Below are positions 25,793 to 32,599 of a stretch of 64,000 nt of DNA, piece after piece (position 1 is the first letter of the stretch; each line of letters opens with the position of its first letter). The stretch comes from Spiribacter salinus M19-40 (lineage in GTDB: Bacteria > Pseudomonadota > Gammaproteobacteria > Nitrococcales > Nitrococcaceae). The stretch spans positions 1,513,501 through 1,577,500 of the forward strand of contig NC_021291.1 in assembly GCF_000319575.2 (NCBI RefSeq), read 5' to 3'. The notes beneath the pieces were generated by a model that was not told the DNA's origin, made no database searches, and worked only from the letters and a program-made list of their open reading frames with translations. The translations under genes were made by a program, and so were the position numbers.

Positions 25793-26219
25793 TTACTCGA
25801 GGATCTTGGCGACGACGCCGGCACCCACGGTGCGGCCGCCCTCGCGCACCGCAAAGCGCAGGCCCTCTTCCATGGCGATCGGCGCAATCAGCGTGACCGT
25901 CATCTGCACGTTATCACCCGGCATCACCATCTCAGTGCCCGAGGGCAGATCACAGGCACCGGTGACATCGGTCGTGCGGAAGTAAAACTGCGGGCGGTAG
26001 CCATCAAAGAACGGCGTATGACGGCCGCCCTCGTCCTTGCCCAGCACATAGACCTCGCACTCGAACTTCGTGTGCGGGGTGATCGAGCCGGGCTTGCACA
26101 GCACCTGACCACGCTCGACGTCATCACGCTTGGTGCCGCGCAGCAGCGCACCGATGTTATCCCCCGCGCGCCCCTCATCGAGCAGCTTGCGGAACATCTC
26201 CACACCCGTGCCCACGGTC
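25793..26219 (-). pseudogene. tufB: tufB 3' remnant (EF-Tu codons ~256-396)
   Basis: This stretch is almost identical to the end of tufA (9443-9869). I see four differences: three silent and one changing VVTGV to VGTGV next to the break. It lies at the normal tufB position, just before tRNA-Trp and secE. The 5' part of the gene is at 27295-27495, and roughly 185 codons of G domain and domain II are missing. The remnant is now the tail of the chimeric frame. Confidence 0.9.
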
Positions 26220-27142
26220 GTCGTATCCGCATCCTTGTTGCTGTCACCCACCTCAACAATGATCTGCGAGTTCTGGGTGGTCGCTCCCGCTTTTTTAAAC
26301 GACTGCGACTCGAAGGCCGCACTCAGGCCTGAGTCGGTGTCGACGTCGCGCATCCCGAAAGTGACATCCTTGGTGATATTGAGATCGCTACCAAGGCGCA
26401 CATCCTCAACGATCACGTTCTCGTCGCTGTCGTCCGACCAGAACTGCTCAACACTGTCCATGCGGCCAGCATCCAGCGTGACGTCCTCATCCATACCCGT
26501 GATGTAAACCTGCTCGAGGTTGTCAGTGCGCGGGTTGACAGTGAGGCCCTCGCCATTCTGCGTCTGGTTGTCGTTCACCAGTGTCGCTTCAAGCTTGTCA
26601 GTGCCCTCACCGCCGTCGATAACATCACCGGTGGACAGAGCGTTGGTGCTGGCGCCTTCGCCATTCTGCTGAACCTCAGCAGTGAAGGTGTTGTCTTCGT
26701 CAGTGCCCGTGAGATTGTCAACATTTGTAGTAAGCGTAAAAGTCTCACCCGGGGTGCCGGAATCTTCTTCCGACTCCTCGTCGCCGACACGGTTATCGCT
26801 AGCAATTGTGGTGAACTGCTCGAGTGTCGTGTCCGGGTCTTCGTCGTATGCTGTCTGGTGAGCCTCGACCACGGTCTTGTTGTTAGCGAACGTCGTGGCA
26901 GAGATCAGGTCGCCCTGATTCGTTTCCGCCTCTTCCAGGAACGCCCCGCCAAAAGTATCGGCAGTGAGGTCGCCTGACGCCAGCTTCCCGACCCAGTAGT
27001 CGATACGGGCCTGGGCATTGTTCATGGTGTCTGCGTCGGTGTAGCCGAGCAGGTCCTCGTAGGCCGTTTTGACAATAGCTTCGTTGTCTTGACCGTCAAT
27101 AGCGGTAGCAAACAGCTCGCTGATATCTTCGTAAAGGGACAT
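25793..27142 (-). CDS. Chimeric ORF: S-layer-like N-terminus fused to EF-Tu C-terminus
   Basis: An ATG at 27142 with a CAGGAGGA ribosome binding site opens a 449-codon frame. Residues 1-307 match no EF-Tu. They form an acidic surface protein head: an N-terminal module ([14 protein letters not shown] ... [16 protein letters not shown]) followed by an [13 protein letters not shown] beta-rich segment. At 26219/26220 the frame passes without interruption into EF-Tu from [13 protein letters not shown] to the natural end GVVAKILE (142 residues). The last 517 bases of the surface part also occur, inverted, at 32083-32599. The product lacks the EF-Tu G domain and a type I secretion tail, so it is probably non-functional or a silent storage copy of the gene head. 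Expression is unknown. Confidence 0.8.
   Translation of the reverse strand: MSLYEDISELFATAIDGQDNEAIVKTAYEDLLGYTDADTMNNAQARIDYWVGKLASGDLTADTFGGAFLEEAETNQGDLISATTFANNKTVVEAHQTAYDEDPDTTLEQFTTIASDNRVGDEESEEDSGTPGETFTLTTNVDNLTGTDEDNTFTAEVQQNGEGASTNALSTGDVIDGGEGTDKLEATLVNDNQTQNGEGLTVNPRTDNLEQVYITGMDEDVTLDAGRMDSVEQFWSDDSDENVIVEDVRLGSDLNITKDVTFGMRDVDTDSGLSAAFESQSFKKAGATTQNSQIIVEVGDSNKDADTTTVGTGVEMFRKLLDEGRAGDNIGALLRGTKRDDVERGQVLCKPGSITPHTKFECEVYVLGKDEGGRHTPFFDGYRPQFYFRTTDVTGACDLPSGTEMVMPGDNVQMTVTLIAPIAMEEGLRFAVREGGRTVGAGVVAKILE
26220..26736 (-). repeat. Inverted repeat IR1, left copy (517 bp)
   Basis: On the minus strand this segment encodes part of the surface protein head. It matches 32083-32599 on the plus strand over 517 bases with no gaps and seven substitutions by my count (about 98.6 percent). 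The inner edge is CGCTTACTAC, within codons for FTLTT; the outer edge (GCGGATACGAC) abuts the tufB remnant. Both copies keep the same reading frame. Confidence 0.9.
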
Positions 27143-27165
27143 TGATAGTCCTCCTGTTGACAATT

Positions 27166-27495
27166 TTACGATTCCAATCTTATGGGACGTCCAAAGCTAT
27201 GCCGACACTCCCCACGACGATCCACCGGTATCGTCTCGAAAGCCTTGTACCGGATGACAAGCATCTCAGTCAAGCGTTCGCACACGTACTCCACGTGCGC
27301 CGTGGCAATCGTAATACCGGGCCCGCGCTCTTCCGGGGCGTTATCAATCTGCGCAAAATCCTGCGCCACACCACCGAACTGCTCGGCCAGCACCTTCGTC
27401 AGCGCCGCGGTCAACGTCGTCTTACCATGGTCAACATGACCAATGGTGCCAACGTTCACATGCGGTTTATTACGCTCAAACTTCTCCTTGGACAC
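27166..27495 (-). pseudogene. tufB: tufB 5' remnant (EF-Tu codons 1-67 plus unrelated tail)
   Basis: The GTG start at 27495 and the next ~67 codons match tufA up to AHVEY, including the GHVDHGKT P-loop. At about 27295 similarity stops and 43 unrelated codons run to a stop at 27166. The conserved RERGITI is altered to RGPGITI, a sign of relaxed selection. It still lies just after tRNA-Tyr-Gly-Thr as in intact tufB operons. The product could not function as EF-Tu. Confidence 0.9.
27244..27273 (-). promoter_or_regulatory. Candidate sigma70 promoter for the surface-gene head
   Basis: Within the 150 bases between the tufB break and the ATG at 27142 the minus strand has TTGACT (27273-27268) and TACAAG (27249-27244) separated by 18 bases. 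This would give a ~95-base untranslated leader ending in the strong CAGGAGGA ribosome binding site. The promoter lies inside the inserted sequence, so the surface gene head seems to have arrived with its own control region. Match only; not tested. Confidence 0.4.
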
Positions 27496-27537
27496 GGTGC
27501 GGCCTCCCTCTGCGATGTTCGTTACCGGTCTTTTATC

Positions 27538-27612
27538 TGGAGCCCATGGGCGGATTTGAACCGCCGGCCTCTCCCTTACCAAGGGAGTGCTCTACCCCTG
27601 AGCTACATGGGC
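27538..27612 (-). tRNA. tRNA-Thr (GGU)
   Basis: The 75-base minus-strand cloverleaf has acceptor GCCCATG, D-arm AGCTCAGGGGTAGAGC, anticodon arm CTCCC-TTGGTAA-GGGAG (anticodon GGT), T-loop GGTTCAAATCC and encoded CCA. It is the last tRNA before tufB, as thrT is in E. coli. Confidence 0.97.
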
Positions 27613-27621
27613 CTATTGCTC

Positions 27622-27695
27622 TGGAGCGGGTGATGGGAATCGAACCCACATCATCAGCTTGGAAGGCTGAGGTTCTACCGTTGAACTACACCCGC
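27622..27695 (-). tRNA. tRNA-Gly (UCC)
   Basis: The 74-base gene has acceptor GCGGGTG, D-arm AGTTCAACGGTAGAAC, anticodon loop CTTCCAA (anticodon TCC) and T-loop GGTTCGATTCC, with encoded CCA. It corresponds to glyT in the E. coli tRNA-tufB operon. Confidence 0.97.
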
Positions 27696-27731
27696 ATGCC
27701 CGCGCCCGCCACGGTTGCGGGTCTTTCTATC

Positions 27732-27816
27732 TGGTGGAGGGTGGAGGATTCGAACCTCCGAAGGCTGTGCCAGCAGATTTACAGTCTGCCCCCGTTGACC
27801 GCTTGGGTAACCCTCC
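27732..27816 (-). tRNA. tRNA-Tyr (GUA)
   Basis: An 85-base class II tRNA with a long variable arm. Acceptor GGAGGGT, anticodon arm GCAGA-CTGTAAA-TCTGC (anticodon GTA), T-loop GGTTCGAATCC, encoded CCA. It corresponds to tyrU and is now the first gene of its transcript, because tRNA-Thr(UGU) lies 33 kb away. Confidence 0.97.
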
Positions 27817-27833
27817 GAAGTCAAGCCGCGCAG

Positions 27834-27860
27834 TGTTCTAAAATCTGGGCACACTGTCAA
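27834..27860 (-). promoter_or_regulatory. Candidate promoter for tRNA-Tyr-Gly-Thr
   Basis: A consensus -35 hexamer TTGACA (27860-27855, minus strand) stands about 40 bases before tRNA-Tyr. The -10 region is less clear; TAGAAC or AACACT within GATTTTAGAACACTG are candidates. A GC-rich discriminator (GCGCGGC) follows, as in stringently controlled stable-RNA promoters. The -35 match is strong, the rest inferred. Confidence 0.5.
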
Positions 27861-27932
27861 GCAAATTGCAGTCCCCGCCCCGCGTGTGCGACTGTTCCAG
27901 ACGATCTACCCGAAAAACGCTAGAGGCGCGAC

Positions 27933-29129
27933 ATGCCCGTAACCGCTGGCTCGATTCAACAGACCGAACAGGCGGCGACGCCTTACACCGGTGTTGTCAG
28001 TGTTGCGACGGACCGCGGCCAAGGCACCGGGACGCTGCTCTACGATGGCCGCGCCGTGCTCACCGCCGCCCATATCCTGGAGGGCAGCGGCCCCCTCACG
28101 CAGGCCTCCGCGCAGTTCACCACGCCGGAAGGCAGCTTCCGGCAGGGGTTCGAGAAGTACTCAATCCACCCCAACTACGACGCCGGTAATAACAACTACG
28201 ATCTCGCCCTGCTGTGGTTTGACGAGCCGGTGTCGGCCGCGGCAACGCGCCATTCGCCCTACCGACTGGACAACGAAAACCGCGCCACGGTCGACATGCT
28301 CGGCTACGGCGTCACCGGCACAGGCGAGGACGGCTACACCGTGCCGTCCAATAACGTGCGCCGGTTGGTCGAAAACCGGTTGGAGACCGATGCCGCGACG
28401 TTAAAGGCCACGCTCGGCGATCGCATGGGCTGGGACCCGGCGCCGGGAGAGCAGCTCGTCGCCGATTTTGACAACGGCCAGGATGCCAACGACGCGCTGG
28501 GGCAGCTGATCAACCAGTCCGGCCTGGGGCTCGGCGAGACCGAGGGGCTCATTGCGCCAGGCGATAGCGGCGGCCCCGCCTTGATTAATGGCGCGGTCGC
28601 CGGCGTTGCCAGCTACACCGCCTCGCTGTCCACGCCAACCACCCAGCCGGATGTCAATGCCACAGGCGACTCCAGCTACGGCGAGATCGCGGGCTTTCAG
28701 CGCGTGTCCTCCAACCAGCAGTGGATCGATCAGTCGCTGCGGGCCGAATACCCCAACGCGCCCCAGTCCCCCGATGAGGTCTCCACCACGGTGGTCGAGG
28801 GCGACAGCGCCAGCACCTATGCCTACTTCATGCTGTCGTTTGATGGCGATCGGGACACGCCGGACGAGCTGCTCAGCGTTGACTACCGCACCGAAGACGG
28901 CACCGCCGAGGCCGGCCAGGACTACATTGCCGCAGAAGGCACGCTGATCCTCTACCCCGGCGAGACCGAGGCCGTTATCCCGGTCGAAGTGCTGAGCGAT
29001 AACCTCGTCGAAGGCAACGAGACCTTCTCGTTAAGCGTTTACGACCCCGTGGGCGGGGATTTTGGCGAGGGCGTGGAAGAGCTCACCGCCACCCGCACCA
29101 TCATCGATGACGACGGGATGATGGTGTAG
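27933..29129 (+). CDS. Trypsin-like serine protease with C-terminal Calx-beta domain, likely type I secreted
   Basis: A 398-residue protein of the chymotrypsin (S1) fold. The triad is visible: His in LTAAH (~residue 47), Asp in NNYDLALLWF (~87) and Ser in APGDSGGP (~212). Residues ~285-395 form a Calx-beta-like domain (STTVVEGDSAS ... VDYRTEDGTAEAGQDYIAAE ... EGNETFSLSV). There is no N-terminal signal peptide. The protein ends in an acidic stretch plus hydrophobic residues (IIDDDGMMV), as in type I secretion substrates, and a type I secretion operon lies in the same island. A role in processing or releasing surface proteins is possible but not shown. It is divergent from the tRNA operon. Confidence 0.85.
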   Translation: MPVTAGSIQQTEQAATPYTGVVSVATDRGQGTGTLLYDGRAVLTAAHILEGSGPLTQASAQFTTPEGSFRQGFEKYSIHPNYDAGNNNYDLALLWFDEPVSAAATRHSPYRLDNENRATVDMLGYGVTGTGEDGYTVPSNNVRRLVENRLETDAATLKATLGDRMGWDPAPGEQLVADFDNGQDANDALGQLINQSGLGLGETEGLIAPGDSGGPALINGAVAGVASYTASLSTPTTQPDVNATGDSSYGEIAGFQRVSSNQQWIDQSLRAEYPNAPQSPDEVSTTVVEGDSASTYAYFMLSFDGDRDTPDELLSVDYRTEDGTAEAGQDYIAAEGTLILYPGETEAVIPVEVLSDNLVEGNETFSLSVYDPVGGDFGEGVEELTATRTIIDDDGMMV

Positions 29130-29144
29130 GCGAGCGGCACTGCC

Positions 29145-29339
29145 TTACGCGTCGGCGGGCAGCTCGCCCTGCAGGGCCCGCGCATAGGCCTGGCGCGCGG
29201 TCTGCGCAATCGCCAAGCGCTGCTGGAGCCGTGCGATTTCCTGATCGGTGATCTGGATATTCGTCAACTGACTTTTGGCGGCCTCGGACAGAGTGTCGAG
29301 ATCGTATTCTTTGCCATCAATGGTGATCGGGTTGGCCAT
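29145..29339 (-). CDS. Small conserved protein, DUF6447-like
   Basis: A 64-residue protein starting MANPITIDGKEYDLDTLSEA, with AAGGAG seven bases before the ATG at 29339. After the ITIDGKEYDLDTLS beta-strand motif comes a predicted helix or coiled coil (QEIARLQQRLAIAQTARQAY). The pattern resembles short DUF6447-type proteins, whose function is unknown to me. It lies convergent to the protease and downstream of the two recombinases. No catalytic residues or membrane segments. Confidence 0.65.
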   Translation of the reverse strand: MANPITIDGKEYDLDTLSEAAKSQLTNIQITDQEIARLQQRLAIAQTARQAYARALQGELPADA

Positions 29340-29414
29340 GCGTTGCTCCTTCAAGGCGCTGCGTTCACGTTAAAGCCCGCAGTGTAGCGCGCCCGCCCCC
29401 GCCCCGTCAGCCGA

Positions 29415-30668
29415 TCACCCCGGCGTACCCAGCGCACCGGCCACACTGTTCGCCGCCCGCAGTAGCGTCTCCGGGGCCAGGTGGGCATAGCGCATGGTCA
29501 TCTTCGGGCTCTGGTGGCCTAGCAGCGCCTGGACCTCGTAGAGCGAGTGACCGGCGTTGACCAAAAAGCTCGCAAACGAGTGGCGCAGATCGTGCAGGCA
29601 CACATCGGGCAGGCCCGCCCAGCGGCGGACCGCATCCCATCCGGCATGCAGCGAGACGATGGGCTCGCCCGTTTTGGGGTTGGGAAACACCCAGGGATTA
29701 CCCGGCCGGCGAGGCTGGGCGTTCACAATGTCCATAGCCGCTTGCGACAGCGGGATGTGCCGCGTGTAGCCCGACTTCGCGCGCGGCACCGTCAAAATGC
29801 AGCGCTCAAAATCGATGTGCTCCCAGCGCGCATCCAATATCTCCCGCTTTCGCGCCCCGGTGTACAACAACATCCGCGCCACAATCGCCAGCTGCGGGCT
29901 GCGGCTGCGATCAAGCGCGTCAAACAGGCGCTGGACCTCGGCCGAGGTCAAAAACCGCTCGCGGCGGACCTCACCTTTCATGGGTTTAAGCCCCCGGCAG
30001 GGGTTACTGCCCTCGGGCAGGATCTCCCAGCGGATCGCTGCGTTAAAGATCGTGCGCATGTGGATGAGCAGCCGATTGCACGTACCCACGGCCATTCCCT
30101 CGGCGCGTGTGGTTTGCTGCATCGCGAGGATGTCCGCGCGATGGATCTGGTCCAGCGGCAAGGTGCCAAAGCGCGGCATGAGATGCCGGCTGATCTGTGA
30201 TTTGGTGCTCGGCCAGCTGCGATTGTTGATGCGCACATGCGGGAAGTAGTGCTGCTCTACAAATTCATCAAACCGCAACACCTTCGAGCGCTTTTGCGTG
30301 ACCGATGTCGGGTCGTCCCCCGCGGCCAGGGCCGCACGCATCGCCTTCGCCTGCTTGCGGATGCTATTGACCGCTACGCTGTCCAGCCGCCCGATGTGCT
30401 TGAGCCGCAGGCGCTTGTCGTTATCGCGATATCGGAAATACCACGTGCCGGTCCCGCTGGCACGCAGTTCAAGCATGAGCCCTTTAATCGATTCATCAAA
30501 GAAGGCCACCGCACCGCTTTGCGGCAGATGGCGCTGCACGTCCCGCACGAACGCGGGGCTGAGCTTCACAACCGGCAACTGTTTATCACTCCACGATTTA
30601 CCCCCCCCCATGTGAGGGGGCACATGCGGATCATATACAAGCTGCCAAAGCTTGCATAGACAGCCCAA
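29415..30668 (-). CDS. Tyrosine recombinase / phage-type integrase (copy 1)
   Basis: A P4-type tyrosine recombinase. The N-terminal arm-binding domain (GLMLELRASGTGTWYFRYRD) precedes a SAM-like core and the catalytic domain with Arg in TGARKREIL, HDLRHSF (His-x-x-Arg), LLGHQS and the tyrosine in MRYAHL, so all catalytic residues are present. A TTG at 30668 just after the stop of the second recombinase gives 417 residues. An ATG at 30611 gives 398 and is followed at once by a run of nine G, a slippage-prone tract. Copies 1 and 2 are clearly paralogous in tandem. They could serve island integration or rearrangement of the surface genes; the target is unknown. Confidence 0.9.
   Translation of the reverse strand: MGCLCKLWQLVYDPHVPPHMGGGKSWSDKQLPVVKLSPAFVRDVQRHLPQSGAVAFFDESIKGLMLELRASGTGTWYFRYRDNDKRLRLKHIGRLDSVAVNSIRKQAKAMRAALAAGDDPTSVTQKRSKVLRFDEFVEQHYFPHVRINNRSWPSTKSQISRHLMPRFGTLPLDQIHRADILAMQQTTRAEGMAVGTCNRLLIHMRTIFNAAIRWEILPEGSNPCRGLKPMKGEVRRERFLTSAEVQRLFDALDRSRSPQLAIVARMLLYTGARKREILDARWEHIDFERCILTVPRAKSGYTRHIPLSQAAMDIVNAQPRRPGNPWVFPNPKTGEPIVSLHAGWDAVRRWAGLPDVCLHDLRHSFASFLVNAGHSLYEVQALLGHQSPKMTMRYAHLAPETLLRAANSVAGALGTPG
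30601..30609 (-). repeat. Homopolymeric G9 tract at the start of recombinase 1
   Basis: On the minus strand the ATG at 30611 is followed directly by G (nine in a row including the G of ATG), then TAAATCG. The tract lies inside the coding frame whichever start is used. Loss or gain of one G would shift the frame, the usual layout of slipped-strand phase variation. Only one length is seen here. Confidence 0.7.
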
Positions 30669-30669
30669 C

Positions 30670-31842
30670 TCACTTTACCGCCGTACCCCGGCCTGCGCCG
30701 ACCGCCACCACCTCGGCGGCATCCTGGAGCGAGGACTGCGATAGGTGCGCATAGCGCATCGTTGTCCGCGGATTGGCGTGCCCCAGCAAGGCCTGGACTT
30801 CATAGAGCGACCGGCCGGAGTTCACCAAAAAGCTGGCGAAGGAATGGCGCAGGTCGTGCAGCCGAACATCCGCCAAGCCCGCGCGGTGGCGGATCGTGTT
30901 CCAGGCATTAAAGATCGAGACCAGCGGTTGGCCGGTTTTTGGGCTCGGGAACACCCAGGGGTTCTGGTCAGTCCGGAACTGGCGGTTGATCACCTCCAGC
31001 GCCGCCGAAGAGAGCTGGATATAGCGCGGCTTTCCCGACTTTGAGCGGGGCACCGTCAGAATACCCCGCTCGCGGTCGATGTGCTCCCACCGGGCATCCA
31101 GCACTTCACGCTTGCGTGCGCCGGTAAAGATTAGCAAATGGATGATATCCGCGACCATTCGGCCGGCGTAATCATCCAGCACAGCAAGCAGCCGCTCGAG
31201 CTCAGCGTCTGAGAGATACCGCTCACCATGCGCTGCTCCCTTAAGCGGCTTCACGCCCTGAGCGGGGTTGGTATCTTTCGGGATCACCTCCCAGCGGATC
31301 GCGCAGTTGTAGATATGGCGCAGGAGCACGAGGATCCGGTTGCAGGTGCCCACCGCGTAGCCATTGGCGTGCGTTTGCTCGTGCCAGCGCATTACATCCA
31401 TGCGCGAGACCGCGGATAACGGTTGGTGCCCAAACGCAGGCAGGACATGGTGATCCAGCAGGGCCTGCTCCGGCGCCCACGCGCGTTTGCGGGATTTGGC
31501 GTGGGGAATGTAGTGGACCTGGACGAAGTCGCGCAGCGAGGTATCCGAGGCAACCTCGGCCCGGGCATCTTCCACCGGGTCATGGCCCTCACGCACCTGC
31601 TGCATAAATGAGAGAGCGGCCGCCCGCGCCTCGTCCACCGAGCGCTGGTGCACACACCCAATGCGTTTCATCCGCACCCGGCCCGAGCGTGCCCGATAAC
31701 GATAGTACCAGGTGGCATTGGCACTGGGGCGCACCTCGAGCATCAGCCCTTGAGTGACCTCATCATGGAAGCTACGGGTTTTGGGCGGCGGCGCCCCTAA
31801 AATCTGGTGTACTGCCTGACGGGAAAATGTGACAACAGCCAT
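30670..31842 (-). CDS. Tyrosine recombinase / phage-type integrase (copy 2)
   Basis: A 390-residue paralogue of the downstream recombinase. The ATG at 31842 has a good AAGGAGG site. Order: arm-binding domain (GLMLEVRPSANATWYYRYRA), core-binding region, catalytic domain with TGARKREVL, HDLRHSF, LLGHANP and MRYAHL. All catalytic residues are retained. The two genes are adjacent in one direction and probably one transcript. Upstream (31843-32084) lie short repeats that may be arm-type binding sites. Integrases of this type usually insert at tRNA genes, which fits the tRNA-flanked island. Confidence 0.92.
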   Translation of the reverse strand: MAVVTFSRQAVHQILGAPPPKTRSFHDEVTQGLMLEVRPSANATWYYRYRARSGRVRMKRIGCVHQRSVDEARAAALSFMQQVREGHDPVEDARAEVASDTSLRDFVQVHYIPHAKSRKRAWAPEQALLDHHVLPAFGHQPLSAVSRMDVMRWHEQTHANGYAVGTCNRILVLLRHIYNCAIRWEVIPKDTNPAQGVKPLKGAAHGERYLSDAELERLLAVLDDYAGRMVADIIHLLIFTGARKREVLDARWEHIDRERGILTVPRSKSGKPRYIQLSSAALEVINRQFRTDQNPWVFPSPKTGQPLVSIFNAWNTIRHRAGLADVRLHDLRHSFASFLVNSGRSLYEVQALLGHANPRTTMRYAHLSQSSLQDAAEVVAVGAGRGTAVK

Positions 31843-32082
31843 TGATGCCTCCTTGCAAACCGAGGCGTGGTAGGTGGTTGGTAGGCAAAACCCAACCAAG
31901 CACCTCACCACCCCCGCTCGTTAATTTATTGAACTTTCAGCCGCTTACGGCCAACCCATCCTATAACCGGGCATCCTAGCCCGACCATTTTGGTAGGTAT
32001 TTGGTATGTGCCGCCGGAAATGCGGCGAAAATCGACTTTTAACTGCTTGAAACAAAGTAGGTTTGATTAAACCGTACTTGTC
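31843..32082. other. Noncoding region upstream of recombinase 2 with short repeats
   Basis: About 240 bases with no supported gene. The plus strand has GGTAGGTGGTTGGTAGG near 31869 and TTGGTAGGTATTTGGTA near 31989, imperfect direct repeats of a TTGGTAGGT unit that may be recombinase arm sites. The sequence is more AT-rich than its neighbours near 31920-32080. It ends abruptly where the surface-gene body starts (CGCTTACTAC at 32083). Confidence 0.5.
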
Positions 32083-32599
32083 CGCTTACTACGAATGTTG
32101 ACAATCTCACGGGCACTGACGAAGACAACACCTTCACTGCTGAGGTTCAGCAGAATGGCGAAGGCGCCAGCACCAACGCGCTGTCCACCGGTGATGTTAT
32201 CGACGGCGGTGAGGGCACTGACAAGCTTGAAGCGACACTGGTGAACGACAACCAGACGCAGAATGGCGAGAACCTCACTGTTAATCCGCGCACTGACAAC
32301 CTCGAGCAGGTTTACATCACGGGTATGGATGAGGACGTCACGCTGGATGCTGGCCGCATGGACAGTGTTGAGCAGTTCTGGTCGGACGACAGCGACGAGA
32401 ACGTGATCGTTGAGGATGTGCGCCTTGGTAGCGATCTCAATATTACCAAGGATGTCACTTTCGGGATGCGCGACGTCGACACCGACTCAGGCCTGAGTGC
32501 GGCCTTCGAGTCGCAGTCGTTTAAAAAAGCGGGAGCGACCACCCAGAACTCGCAGATCATTGTTGAGGTGGGTGACAGCAACAAGGATGCGGATACGAC
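32083..32599 (+). repeat. Inverted repeat IR1, right copy (517 bp)
   Basis: Plus-strand partner of 26220-26736, same length, seven substitutions counted by eye. It begins exactly where the surface-gene reading frame starts to be homologous and runs to GCGGATACGAC; after that the sequence continues as the surface gene rather than EF-Tu. The orientation is opposite to the left copy, so recombination between the two would invert the intervening ~5.3 kb. Confidence 0.9.

Noticed and set aside
27817..27932. Attachment-site copy of the tRNA-Thr(UGU) 3' end
   Set aside because: I searched by eye for the T-arm/CCA end near tRNA-Tyr and found none, so no att pair is claimed.
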